A stretch of DNA of 64,000 nt, taken from Calliopum simillimum (lineage: Eukaryota; Arthropoda; Insecta; Diptera; Lauxaniidae). The notes under the pieces were generated by a model. It was not told where the DNA came from, did no database searches, and saw nothing but the letters and a program-made list of their open reading frames with translations. Location: assembly GCA_951812925.1 (NCBI GenBank), contig OX638372.1:85519058-85583057 (forward strand), written 5' to 3'. Position numbers and translations under genes: made by a program. Within the stretch, counting starts at the first letter, position 1. Each line of letters opens with the position of its first letter. Shown here piece after piece: positions 35,397 through 45,970 of this stretch.

Positions 35397-36061
35397 ATCA
35401 AATCGAATGAAATTGATTAGGATTTCATAATTTGTTACAAAAACTATAGGTCAATTAGACATTTTTTGGAAAAATAGTGCTTTAAAAATAAAAAACTGGT
35501 CAAAATTTTTGAAAATACGCCATATCTCGAAAATGTTGACTCGGATTTAAAATTTTTGTAAAACCTTTCATATGACACCAATATTATCAAAATCCAGCCA
35601 GGGGTTCCGAACTTATATCGGTTTTTATTAAAGCTATATCCCGATCTTTCGATGGCTGTATCTCCGAAAGTAGATCCGACCAGACATTTTTGATTATATT
35701 TTCTTTCTTAAAATTAAAAGTTTAATAAGCCAAATTAGGTTTAAAAAGAAAATATTAACAGTCGATAATCTAACATTAAGCCCAGCTGTTTTATGATAAA
35801 AAATTATAAACAAGCAATAAAATAAAATTTTTCATAATTCTGCACTTTTCACATAATAAAAACCTGACAGCAAGCAACTAATAGTTTTAAGATCGCTCTA
35901 AGATCTCCTACGTAGCAGGTATTAAAAGTCGTATTCATAAAGACGGAAAAGAGCTTTCGAAATGCTGCCAGAATACCAAAACATCTTCGTTGCTACTTTC
36001 GTAGCAGTGAATACTGTGGTGAGCTGTTTGACAGCTCTAATACTGTCGCCAGAATAGGCCC

Positions 36062-36746
36062 ATTAGACTAAGAAAATATTTGCTTGGTAAGCTTAAATAA
36101 TGGATATACCGATGATTTAAAGCACAAATATTGCATTCCAAAAAGCTAGAGGCTATTGAAAGTTTTTGATTTCAAAGCGTCTGCTCTGATTTACAGATTT
36201 GTACCACGAAAAAATCTGCTTTACTTTCAAGAGGGACACACAATATTTGTAAAGTGCATTGTCTTCCAACATAGCACTGGTTTACTTTCAAAAGTCATTT
36301 CCAATAAAAGTGAACATGCAATATGTTCGATATAATATACATACATATATACAATATATAAATTAACATAATATAGCTTAACCACACATTTTTTTGATAA
36401 ATAAATAAAGTCTATTTCAAAGTAAACCAAAGTTTATTTCTTATTATTTAGCGAGAAACCAGACCAAACCAACTGGCTCAATATTTCAAATAAACATTTG
36501 TTTAATTTCAACGAAAAAGAAACTCCTGAAAAAAGAATAAGATAGTGCAAATGTACATTTAATTAATGAAGAAGATGAAGAAGATAACGCAAATGAAAAA
36601 TATTTTGAAGACTTTTATTTTGCTGAAATTGATTCAATAAATGGTCTTCACGAAGATGGGTTGGAGTACGTGGCAGGGTATATTATCCATAAACTTAAAA
36701 TGTTTTACGAGTTTAGTAATGGCCACAATTGGACTTGGGTTGACCA
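36062..36746 (+). pseudogene. P-type transposase, C-terminal region (first part)
   Basis: Resumes with RLRKYLLGK just after the insertion. A non-coding stretch (about 36100-36550), probably intron or decayed sequence, is followed by an acidic segment and GLEYVAGYIIHKLK, matching the conserved EYIAGYVANKL block near the P transposase C-terminus, then NGHNWTWVDQ. It is broken there by the element 36747-37949. Confidence 0.8.
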
Positions 36747-37949
36747 GGGGGTCGATTCTGGTTCAGTGAAACTGTGAAGTGTAAAAAAATGTATCACTTT
36801 CATTTTCACCGAGTCTTTCACTTCACTTCATCAATTGAAGCGATTCTGGTTTACAAAGTGAAAAAAGTGAGTTGAATAAAATTTTCAATCGTGGTGAGTG
36901 AAAATAATTATCATTTTGTGTCACTTCCAAAGCTGATAAAATACAAATTTTACGCATATACGTAACGAGGTTCTGTAGCTGATGTGATAGAGAGTTTATC
37001 TACATTTTTTTGAGCATTTGTGTTTAGGGTTCGATTCCCAATAACACTATTTTTTGCTAAGCAGAGGTAAGCGCTTACGCCCTAGGGCAAACCTTTTAAA
37101 TCACATTTTTCCCTTTGGATCGAAATTGATTTTTAGAATGCAAATAAACTAAGATTACTGTGGCGACCTGCCAACTCTACTGAAAGTAAAGACAACTCAA
37201 AGCTACCTGACGACTTTAAATAAAAGATATTTTTGTCAAATGATTTTCAAGAAAATTGTCAATGTGAAAATAATTAGATTTGAGAAACATTTTAGAGCAT
37301 TAAAGCTAATTTAGTAAAGAATTATTGGAATATTAAAATATAGTTTGAAAACTTATATTATAGATTTTCAGCGGTTATTACAATTACTAAAGCTAGAAGC
37401 CTGAAATTTGGTACAGATAATAATTGGGGTCGAAATCTGATTGAGATTCAAATTCAGGCGGCTAGTTTCAGAGTCTATAAAAGGCAGACTGTCTGATTTG
37501 GGATGCGATCTAAATCACGCTGTCCACTCTAATTTTTTAATTGAACCAACCCATCTGGAATCTGGACTGCGATGTAATAAATGACGTTAAATTGAGGCGA
37601 ATCGAATTTCCATCTGATCGAGCACCTTCAATTTCCCGGTCTATTTTAATAACTCGACTATGCCCTTTACGACAGCTTATTGCTCAAGTTACGACTGGCT
37701 TGTTTTCGTGCGAGATTTTGGTTTTTTTTATAGGAAACGATATTTAAAATATTATTGTTTATTTGTTTATGTTTGTTTTTCATTAAATTCAATTTTTATC
37801 ACTGTCAAATTTGGCAGTGAAAACTTTTGCATGAGGTGTAAAAAAACTTTTCACTTTTTTTAAAATTTTAAACAACAAGAATCGCTTTTGCGGTGAAGTG
37901 ATAAAAAATCTCTTCACTTTGCCTTTTCACTGAACCAGAATCGACCCCC
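36747..37949. mobile_element. 1.2 kb TIR element inserted in P transposase
   Basis: Ends GGGGGTCGATTCTGGTTCAG and the inverted CTGAACCAGAATCGACCCCC. On rejoining, the P frame (WVDQ, then VSQGGL) is restored. The target duplication is short (3-5 bp, CCAGG-like) and cannot be fixed because the TIR overlaps it. The arms contain repeated CACTTCAC-type words. It holds a tRNA-like stretch at 36970-37035. No transposase. Confidence 0.75.
36970..37035 (+). other. Degenerate tRNA-like sequence (Pol III boxes)
   Basis: TGTAGCTGATGTGATAGAG resembles an A box and GGGTTCGATTCCC a B box, about 50 bp apart, as in tRNA genes and tRNA-derived SINE heads. The acceptor and anticodon stems do not pair well, so this is not called as a working tRNA. 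Confidence 0.3.
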
Positions 37950-38180
37950 AGGTTTCCCAAGGGGGCTTAAAAAAAACCATCCCCAAGTTTTTTGCTTAAA
38001 ATATAGCAACCTGAAGTTATTTTTAACAGAGTAAATGGATACAAAATAAGCCATTGCTTGAACCTCAAAAATGTTTTAATTGAAAAAAGCAAACATGTTG
38101 AAGTAAATGATTCAGTGAAAGAACTGTTCTTTAAATGCAGAATATTTTTCCCGAATGAAAAATCTAAATAAAAAACTCTA
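37950..38180 (+). pseudogene. P-type transposase, C-terminal end
   Basis: The frame contains VSQGGLKKPSPSFL and, further on, VKELFFKCRIFFRMKNLNK, matching the P-family C-terminal segment (LFFRCRxFFRIRxLN). Stop codons are present between the two. Downstream the sequence becomes non-coding. Confidence 0.75.
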
Positions 38181-38398
38181 AGCTGAAAAGCTAAAACGAA
38201 AACCAAATATATATATTTATTGTGCTGTGCAAATAAATGTGGTTTTTTGGGCATGGTTCCTTTTTCCACAATAATTTAATTTTTTTTTTACTTCCGCTGA
38301 GCTATCGAGAGTATCGAAAGATATTGAAAAAATTCGGAACTGTTAACAAAAACACTAAATTCTTATACTTATATGAATCCATAATTAAAAAGTGTTTA

Positions 38399-38670
38399 TT
38401 AGTTACGTATTAGTAAGTTTCTCATTTTATTATGAAATTTGTTTCGTTTTGAGTTACTGTCGTTTTTGATGGTTGTTGTGTTTTCATCATTTAAGAGCAA
38501 CTTTAGCGACACCAAATTAACCATTTTACTTTGCATTGATATTAGTAAGTTTCTGATTTTATTATGAAATTTGTTTCGTTTTGAGTTACTGTCGTTTTTG
38601 ATGGTTGTTGTGTTTTCATCATTTAAGAGCAACTTTAGCGACACCAAATTAACCATTTTACTTTGCATTG
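38399..38670. repeat. Two-copy tandem duplication of ~134 bp
   Basis: The segments from 38409 and 38543 are almost identical (…CATCATTTAAGAGCAACTTT…). On the minus strand both are read in one open frame as a repeated ~44-residue Lys/Asn-rich stretch, ORF 38399-38917. The outer part of that frame overlaps a known repeat (reverse of 23590-23850), so coding is doubtful. Confidence 0.8.
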
Positions 38671-38885
38671 ATTCTTTTGTGCCCCAATACGTGTGGCGAA
38701 ACGATTTTAGCGTGTCCGTTGAGCGATTTCGCTCATTTTGAATCCTGCGAGCTAACTTTGAAGACGAAGGCAATGTACCAAACTTCATTGAATTATCTTG
38801 CTTAGTTTTTCCGTAAAAAATATTTCCGCCTGCCAGCCAGGCAGAGAATATATATACAAAGTGAATATACCCTGAGTGAAGGGAA

Positions 38886-39155
38886 TTAAAAGCATAAAAG
38901 CTCAAAATCACATACAAAAAACTTAAAACGCATGTTACGAGCTACACTTTCTGTTGTAAAAAAATCGTTGCCGCTAAAGTAAGCTTGGTCCAATTGTTGG
39001 TGAAGCAAAATTGAGTCTTGATGTACGTTGTCTGGTGCTGGTGTGGGTGTAGTCACTGCGAAGCTAGTGGTACAGTGCTGAAAGTTATGTCGCTGAAGAT
39101 GACAATAATGATGCTTGGCGGCATATTTCGCTGGTTTCCAGAAAGTGTTTCCTAT
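38886..39155 (-). CDS. Candidate minus-strand exon, unknown protein
   Basis: Open for 89 codons without an ATG near its start. The translation is unlike the repeats around it: a His/Cys-rich part (YAAKHHYCHLQRHNFQHC), then a Pro/Thr part (TTPTPAPDN), then LLHQQLDQAYFSGNDFF and TESVARNM. A possible acceptor (pyrimidine tract then TAG at 39156-39158) precedes it. No family is recognised. It could be the last exon of a decayed gene or chance; the lack of stops and the complex composition favour coding origin. Confidence 0.35.
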   Translation of the reverse strand: MGNTFWKPAKYAAKHHYCHLQRHNFQHCTTSFAVTTPTPAPDNVHQDSILLHQQLDQAYFSGNDFFTTESVARNMRFKFFVCDFELLCF

Positions 39156-39598
39156 CTATTTCCATTTGCGCAGCTAAATAGAAAACAATAATTTAGGAGT
39201 TATTTACGATGATAAACAAAAATCTTACGTGCTTTTCTGCTTTCCTGAATACTAAAATTTTAAAAATTTGGGAAACAATTGAATTAAAAATTTTCAAATG
39301 ACTTCTTTGTTTGTTTTGGTTCTAGTCTTTTGTCAGATAGGAAGGCAAGATGCAGGGTTCCATTTTTTTATTTTGACAACTTAACATAACCATTGTTATT
39401 CAACCATGCTCCTGAATCATGTTTAACTTGAGTTTTTATATTGACTGAAGTGAGGTGAAATTTTTTGTCACAAAAAAAAAAATAAATAATATATAAATCT
39501 TTCAAATAAAAACAAGATACCCCTAAGGTAATAAATTATTCATTATAAATTACACCATAAATTGACATACATGTAACTTAAATATTTTTTTATTGCAG

Positions 39599-39689
39599 CC
39601 CCGATCTCTAAGCTGAAGGATAATATCAACAATCAAGTATCAATATCAAGTCGATTTAAGCCAAATTTTGCACCTCCTGGCAGTCAAAA
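39599..39689 (+). CDS. Candidate internal exon, unknown protein
   Basis: A 91-bp segment is bounded by a strong acceptor (TTTTTTTATTGCAG) and a strong donor (AAAA|GTGAGTG). One frame is open and reads SKLKDNINNQVSISSRFKPN followed by FAPPGSQ. Downstream, an acceptor at 40080-40081 precedes a short frame reading KLNEAPTISPSTPKI then stop (to about 40131). The strong sites do not join the two in that phase, so either a change has occurred or one part is wrong. Not recognised. Confidence 0.35.
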
Positions 39690-40268
39690 GTGAGTGTTTA
39701 GGTAGCTTAAAGTATAACATATCTGCTGAAAAAAAACACCTGTTTTGGTCAAAATCGATTTAATTCATAAGCATAGCCTCATTCAAGAGCTACTATATAC
39801 ACTTATTCCAGCGCTTCTCTAACGTTACGATGCTTGTAGAGCGAATTATATCTCTTTCAAGTCACCTCATATTAAAAAGAAAAAGTAGAACACTTTTTTC
39901 ATTGCTGGCTAAACACCTCATATGAAGTGAACTCTTTTTATATCCAAGAAAGCGGTTTGTCTTAAAGATCTATGTTTTCTTTTCGGTTGGAAAAACTGTA
40001 TCTGTAGCTGTATTCAATCATAAAATTAAGATTTTTGACCACCAAAGGATAAATATAATTTAGTAAATTTTGTTTTCACAGAAAAGTTAAATGAAGCACC
40101 TACGATTTCACCCAGTACGCCAAAGATATGAAAATTGGATTTAAGCGACAAAAGAACAAGTTTTATAAGAAAACGGCAAAATTAAAAAACACAATAAATT
40201 AAACTAAATTTTGTTAATTTGTTAATTTTTTATTGTTACATGTATTATGTGTTATTAAACTTTTTGCT
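39690..40268. other. Mostly non-coding; possible terminal exon near 40082-40131
   Basis: Intron-like AT-rich sequence after the candidate exon; see the preceding entry for the possible short last exon. Nothing else supported. Confidence 0.35.
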
Positions 40269-40272
40269 TTAA

Positions 40273-41939
40273 CCCAATCCCCGCCAGTGATGCCATACGG
40301 CACAGTTAAAACGCATTACCCGAATGTACACCAAAATCATTTTGTAACTTTTTCGCGCAGGCTTGTTGTTTTTTATGTGCGTAGAAATGTTTGATCTATC
40401 ATTTGATGCATTCCACGCGTAAATATTCCATCAACTTTTCAAGCGTGAGTGGAGAGAAAGTGATCATTGAAAAATTATTCGAAAAAAATCTATTATGGAA
40501 TCGAGACGTCGGCGAGTTGCAAAAAATTATTTATTTGTATTTCGATTTTGAAAAAAGTAATTATGCCAAATTGAAGAGTAATACAGTAGTTTCTAAAGCG
40601 CATTTATATTTTTCCATAAGGTTTACCTTACTAAGTGCTAGGCTTGAATATACTTATTTTAAGGGTGCCATATGGCATCACTGGCGGGAACCGCTTATGT
40701 AAAGTTTAGAGGTAGATTAATTTCCATTTATTTCAATAATTCAATTCATAAATAATTTATATGGGGAAAATATCTACTTGGGGGGTTTGAACACCAAAAA
40801 ACCCACCCCGTGTGAATGGGCATAGGTTTCATATGAATTTTTCGAGCCTTTTTTTATGAAGATGTGCTGTAAATGATTGTGGATGCATCTAACTATTGGG
40901 ATTATGGTTATCTTTGGTTACAATGCTTGTAGTTAATCGTGAAGATTATTGGATCATTAAAGCCACGATTTTTGCTGGCATGTCTCGAAATAGTTTCAAT
41001 CAAATAAGCCGTTTTATTCACTTTACACTGAAAAAACACATTGATCCCTTTCACCCTGAGCATTATTTGATGAGTCCATGTCACCGTATTTCAGACTGCT
41101 CTCATGCAAACAGTTTATTCGAACCAAACTTCTTCGATTTAGATACATTGCATAGTGTCTGAACACTCTTCGAGGGTATTTGGTGTCCTTTGGTATTTAC
41201 CGAGGAAAGTATTGTTGTATTCATTTTGTGGCAGCTCTATTACACATGATCAACGCCCTTCCTGACGACGTTCGTGCCCTCCTATTCCACTTTTACTTCG
41301 ATAATTTATTAACTGGAATCCCAGTTTTAAATTATTTGCAAAGCCTAGGCTACAATGTAACGGGAACCATAAGAGAAAATTGCATTCCACACGACTCCCC
41401 ACTTCCTGGAAAGACATCATGAAAAAAAAAAAAAACCAAGAGGGCATATCAAATTTGCAGAAAACAAGGAATTTGACGTCGCCATTGTGAAGTGGAATGA
41501 TAATAATTGCGTTTTAGTTGCTTCTACTTCACATGGAAGAGATCTAAAATCGATAGCTATGCTCTTTTCTAGAACAGAATGGAAGCTATAATGATCGAAA
41601 GTTTAAATGCAGTCGAACCATATAATAAATGTATGGAAGGAACTAATCGAATAGATCAAATCAAATATCACACTACCGCGGATTATTATGCTAACTTACC
41701 ATTTTTATTCAAAAAATATGTATGCATACGTGTAAAAAATAGAATTTTAAATAAAACTCAAAGTAAATTTTTTGCTAAGAGGTTCCCGCCAGTGATGCCA
41801 TATGGCATCAGGGCACCATGGAAAAATGGGGCGTGGTCGCTGAAAAAGCTAACCGGATTTGAACTCAGGAACCTTCTTTTACCCCCCAAACAAAAATTCA
41901 CCATCAAATTCAAAAAAATAAGTGCTGGCGGGGAATGGG
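40273..41939 (+). mobile_element. piggyBac-superfamily element with TTAA duplication
   Basis: TTAA flanks both sides (40269-40272 and 41940-41943). The TIRs are CCCAATCCCCGCCAG (left) and the inverted CTGGCGGGGAATGGG (right). A subterminal palindrome TGATGCCATATGGCATCA occurs near 41793 and in related form near 40290 and 40667. Transposase remnants are inside, in + orientation. Confidence 0.92.
40810..41720 (+). pseudogene. piggyBac-like transposase pseudogene
   Basis: Blocks in order: REDYW…AGMSRNSFNQISRFIHF (about 40930-41030), ALPDDVRALLFHFYFDNLLT (YFDN catalytic block, about 41245-41310), GYNVTGTIREN (about 41350), KWNDNNCVLVAST and, after a frame change, VEPYNKCMEGTNRIDQ (about 41600-41665), matching the final YN..MGGVDxxDQ block of the family. 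Stops and frameshifts (for example the poly-A tract at 41421) separate them. Confidence 0.85.
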
Positions 41940-41943
41940 TTAA

Positions 41944-42777
41944 GAAATTACATATGAAATATATATTATACTTTTTTATTATAACACCAAACATATAACA
42001 AAATCAATCCTAATTATAAATAAAAATATTTATTTAATTGAAAATTAAGGTCTTACACTTCTCACTTAGTTTTTGAAACGTGAAATTTAATAGAATCATG
42101 AGATGCCTCGAGTACACCTGTAATGCAACACACACTACACTTTGCTATTAATTTTATTCAATTGTTTTAAAAGTTTTTATGTATATAAATTTCAAAAATT
42201 GAAAACTTAAATTTTATAAAATCATTTAATAAAATAAATTCAATTGCTCGCATCTCAAATCAATTATACCAAAAATAAATATTTAAATAAATTAATAAAA
42301 AATAATTTAAGTATTTTGAGCTCTACATAATTAAAATATCTAGAGCTCCTACACTGGCGATCTTGCCTCAACGAACAATAATTCAATCCCGAAAATCCTG
42401 CCTCAACGAGCAACATTTCAATCACGAAGATATAACCTGAACGAAAAACATTTAAATCAAAAAGATCCTGCCTCACCAAGTCTATTTTAAAGATTTTCTT
42501 ATCTCAAAAATCTTGCCTCATACTGCCCCTGCAATCATGTTACATGATCCAGCTACATACAAATGCAATCTTAATGAATTAATACTTTCCTGCATCAACA
42601 CCGACCGAATGACCTATTGAACGAATGCATGCCAAGCACCCCAAAGAAGCATGATTCATGCTTCTATCATGTTTATTTTTGCAACTGGGATGCACAAAAT
42701 TAAACAACACAGAATACACAACCGACACTTAGAAGTCAACTTCAAATATGCTGCAAAACAGCTATTGGAACAATTTT
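41944..42777. repeat. AT-rich flank with short CCTGCCTCAACGA repeats
   Basis: Imperfect ~50-bp repeats (CTTGCCTCAACGA, CCTGCCTCAACGAG, CCTGCCTCACCAAG) lie between 42360 and 42530. No gene supported elsewhere. Confidence 0.5.
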
Positions 42778-44133
42778 ACATGTCCGACTGTTGTTGTTTT
42801 TTTTTTTATTTTTTTTTGCCCAAATAGGGCTCTGGGAATTAATTACAACAACAACAACCTCTGAGCGGATCTACTTTCGGAGATATAGCCATCGGAAGGT
42901 CGGGATATATCTTTTATAAAAATCGGTATAAGTTGGGAGCCCCTGGATGGATTTTAAAAATATTGATGTCATATGAAAGGTATTTTACCGGGCTATATAA
43001 TTGCTATACAAAGTTTTTCAATTTGAGTGATGATTTTCGAGATATGACAATTTTTCAAAAATTCACCCGATTTTTTTTTGCAAAAAACCGTTGATTTTAC
43101 CAAAAAATGTGTTATTAATTTATAATTTTAATAACTAAATTAGAAAGCCTAACTTATTTCCTTTCATTTGATATGCATTATGTATCTGAAATTGCATCAT
43201 TAATAAATTTTTATAGAAAAAAACAAAAATGGACCAAATCAATTTTCTTCAAATTTGGAACTTTAAACAACAACAATGCTAAAACAGACAACAACAACTT
43301 TACTACTACTACAACAACAGTAATTTTACATAAGAGTAGGGGTAATTGGGCGGCCTGCGGCCGCAGCTCAGGATTTAAAACTCCCAAAAATCCGACACCG
43401 GCTTCGCGGCGGCCTTCGGCCGCGGATCAGTCTATAATATATCCAATATATAGTTTGCTAGCCAAATTGCGCGCGCAATTTTTAATAAAAATTTTAAATT
43501 TTTTTAATATAAGTAGCTGATCCTCTTTGTTGTTGTTGTTGTTGTTGTAGTAGTAGTATCCAAGTTGTTGTTGTTGTAGTAGTTGTTGTTTTTGTTGTTG
43601 TTTGTTCTGGCATTGTTGTTGTTTGTTCTGGCATTGTTGTTGTTTAAAGTTCCTAATTTCAAGAAAATTGATTTGGTCTATTTTTGTTTTTTTCTATAAA
43701 AAGTTATTAATGATACAATTTCAGATACATGTTGTATATCAAATGAAAGGAAATAAATTAGGCTTCCTAATTTTGTTATTAAAATTATAGGTTAATAACA
43801 CATTTTTTGGGAAAAATAACGGTTTTTGCGAAAAAAATGGGGTTAATTTTTGAAAAATTGTCATATCTCGAAAACAATCACTTAAATTGAAAAACTTTGT
43901 AGGGCAATTATATAGCCTGATAAAATACCTTTCATATGACACCAATATTTTTGAAATCCATTAAGGGGTTCCCAACTTATACCGATTTTTATAAAAGATA
44001 TATCCCGATCTTCCGATGGCTATATCTCCGAAAGTAGATGCGCTCAGAGGTTGTTGTTGTTGTTGATGTGACTTATTTTCAAAGCCCTATTTGGGCAAAA
44101 AAAATAAAAAAAAACAACAACAGTCGGACATGT
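42778..44133. mobile_element. Fold-back element (GGAGATATAGCCATCGG family), copy B
   Basis: Complete copy with inverted ends ACATGTCCGACTGTTGTTG / its complement, continuing through GCCCAAATAGGGCTCT and GGAGATATAGCCATCGGAAG. Arms are about 42778-43330 and 43500-44133. The spacer has a GC-rich CGGCCGC block (43345-43435), an ATATAGTTTGCTAGC site and long TTG microsatellites. No protein. Confidence 0.88.
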
Positions 44134-44875
44134 AACATTAAGCCCAGCTATTTTCTCACTTTTAAAGACGGATATCTGGAGAACTAGAGTTGATTCGGCG
44201 GACCTGATATTATTTTCGTATTCAGTAGGTCATGATTACTCGAAATAGATTCCGAAATTCTATGCTGCAAAATTGGTGTTGCACCGTGTTATCATTTTTA
44301 TTATTATTATTTGTACGAGCACCACAAAATTTTCGGAAGTAGAAACTTTGACACTTGTGTAGCTGAAAAATTCTAAGAATAATCTAAGTATTGGATTTTT
44401 CCCACAGTGCGTTGGTATAAACAAATAAAATTTTTGAATTTGAACCAATTTTATATTGTAAAATATTGTTTGTAGACTTTTTAGTCGATTATTTTCAGAG
44501 CAATAAAATAAAACAAATTCCAATTATTTTCTATTGCCCTCTAAATATTTAAATGAATCAAAGATGCCTTTGACTTTTTTTCAACGGTAAAAAAGTTTTT
44601 GAGTTCCGACTACGTAATTATTATTCCTTGCTTTTGACATAATAGAACTGCATTTGCAAAATATTACCGTCACGTCTTAGTTTTCATATAAAATGACAAA
44701 TCCAAAATCACGAAAATAAAGATTCAAACGATTCACAAAAAGTAAGAATTTCAAATCTGAAAAATTTTTTTAAATCGCAAAATTATTTTAGCTTTATTTT
44801 GACACTAAAAACTTAGGTATTCGATAATAAATGACGAACTTATTTCCTTTTTAACAAAAAACTATAAGTACAGTC
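44134..44875. other. No supported gene
   Basis: AT-rich. The first bases (TAACATTAAGCCCAGC) also follow the fold-back copy A at 35770, so both copies sit in, or carry, the same flanking repeat. Confidence 0.4.
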
Positions 44876-44879
44876 AAAC

Positions 44880-45970
44880 AAAAGCTATTGAATTTGTCTA
44901 CCATTACTATAATAGTGCGCTTTTCTGATTTCTATTGATGTTTTGATTGGAAATACAAAGTTTTTTTGCTAAATCTGGCCCTGCTTTTGTAAGCGGATTC
45001 AGGAATATCTCTGCCAGGTCTCCAGCAGTAATCTGCGAGCATAGAAGTTTCCCATTTTCCTTGAAAACACTTTTCGATTGCTCAATTTATTGATGAAATC
45101 GTTCCCCATTTTCGTCGCTAACTGAACCCTTATTTTCAGGAAAAAAACTTAAATGCGAATGAAGAAAATGCAATTTGGTAGCATTTCAACATGACTTTCA
45201 CTTTTTCACGAAAGTCAGCAGATTTTTTGTTCCCAAGAAAATTTTTTGTAACATCTATTGTTTTATTGCTTTGACATTCAGATCACAAGTGCTCTTCTTT
45301 ATTGTTAATTCCATAATGATGCCATATTGTTAACATATTTATATTGAATACAAAGTTGCCACATATATAAAATATATATAACAGCTATGAAGGCGTTCCA
45401 TGCTTGTTTTTCGACATTGTTAACGGTAAAAATAAAAGATGAATCTTCAATAAGCTTTTTAATATCCGGACCTACGAATGCGCCTTCTTTAATTTTTGCC
45501 TCACTAAGCTTGGAAACTTCTGCGTGAGAAATTGGAATGCTGGGCCTTCTTTGCTCAAGCATTTTGCAAAATTTTTCATGAAGCCCAATTTGATGTTTAA
45601 GGGCGGCAAAATAATTTTGCCTGACTCGACCAAAGTTTCAAATTTAATGTTTTTTTCTGCCAGTATGGAAAAATTACGTGGTGGCCAATTTTCTTTTATA
45701 AAATGTTGCGTTCGCGCTCGGCTATCGCAATAGCATAGAAAACAACTATAGGCCACCAGAACAGATGGTAGCTTATTTCCAATATGCAGTAAAACAGCTT
45801 TTAAACTTATTTTTGACGAATTAATAAATAATCGCCATTTTATGGGATTGTTCCCATGACCAAGTTCCGAAATAAGTTCGTTCACATCATTACAAAAAAC
45901 TAAACCATCTTCTTTAGAAAAATATGGAACTAGTGAGCTATATCTTTTTCGACAGAATGTTACCTTGCAA
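44880..45970 (-). pseudogene. Uncharacterised transposon-like protein, pseudogene
   Basis: Minus-strand blocks in order: YFSKEDGLVFCNDVNELISE then LGHGNNPIKWRLFINSSKIS (45885-45960 and below), CFLCYCDSRA with a Cys pair, NWPPRNF, KIILPPLNIKLGFMKNFAK, then after a one-base frame change near 45500 KIKEGAFVGPDIKKLI and AWNAFIAV. An ~80-bp disruption follows and the sequence resumes with NFLGNKKSADF, SDENGERFHQ and GKWETSMLADYCW (to about 45000). This looks like a multicopy ORF family common in arthropod genomes and probably element-encoded, recognised from memory only. A deletion is apparent between VAYS and CFLC. Confidence 0.6.

Larger units (their letters stand above)
33072..35685. mobile_element. 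Fold-back element (GGAGATATAGCCATCGG family), copy A
   Basis: Left arm 33072-33540 and right arm about 35380-35685 are inverted copies; the centre has a GC-rich CGGCCGCAGCTC / GGCCGC block at 33570-33650 shared with 43340-43430. The left end runs TGTTGTTG…GCCCAAATAGGGCTCT, as in copy B (42778-44133) and the copy at 51060-51244. Its central spacer is broken by a non-LTR retrotransposon (33661-35348); the break falls inside a stretch intact in copy B. Confidence 0.8.
32554..36061. mobile_element. TIR element inserted in P transposase, itself invaded
   Basis: The left end GGGCTATTCTGGC and inverted right end GCCAGAATAGGCCC, with further shared words (GGTATTCTGGC, AAAGCTC), define the element. 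The P reading frame stops at DHPTPNNFTF on the left and resumes with RLRKYLLGK on the right. A copy of its left part is at 49106-49300. It contains the fold-back element 33072-35685. No transposase of its own is recognised; an open 3' stretch (32565-32650) is non-specific. Confidence 0.75.
30270..38210 (+). mobile_element. P-type transposon, split by three insertions
   Basis: Coding blocks in the correct order and on one strand reconstruct a P-element/THAP9-type transposase: 30456-30909, 30973-31230, 32111-32553, about 36062-36100, 36560-36746 and 37950-38170. They are separated by insertions 31255-32110, 32554-36061 and 36747-37949. The N-terminal THAP zinc finger is not found; the left side is cut off next to the Tc1-like element. 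Termini of the P element were not identified. Confidence 0.8.

Noticed and set aside
36970..37035. Functional tRNA gene
   Set aside because: A and B boxes are recognisable, but the stems do not pair as a cloverleaf and no anticodon loop is convincing.
40391..40702. 103-codon + frame
   Set aside because: It lies in the piggyBac 5' region and ends in the subterminal palindrome; no transposase blocks.
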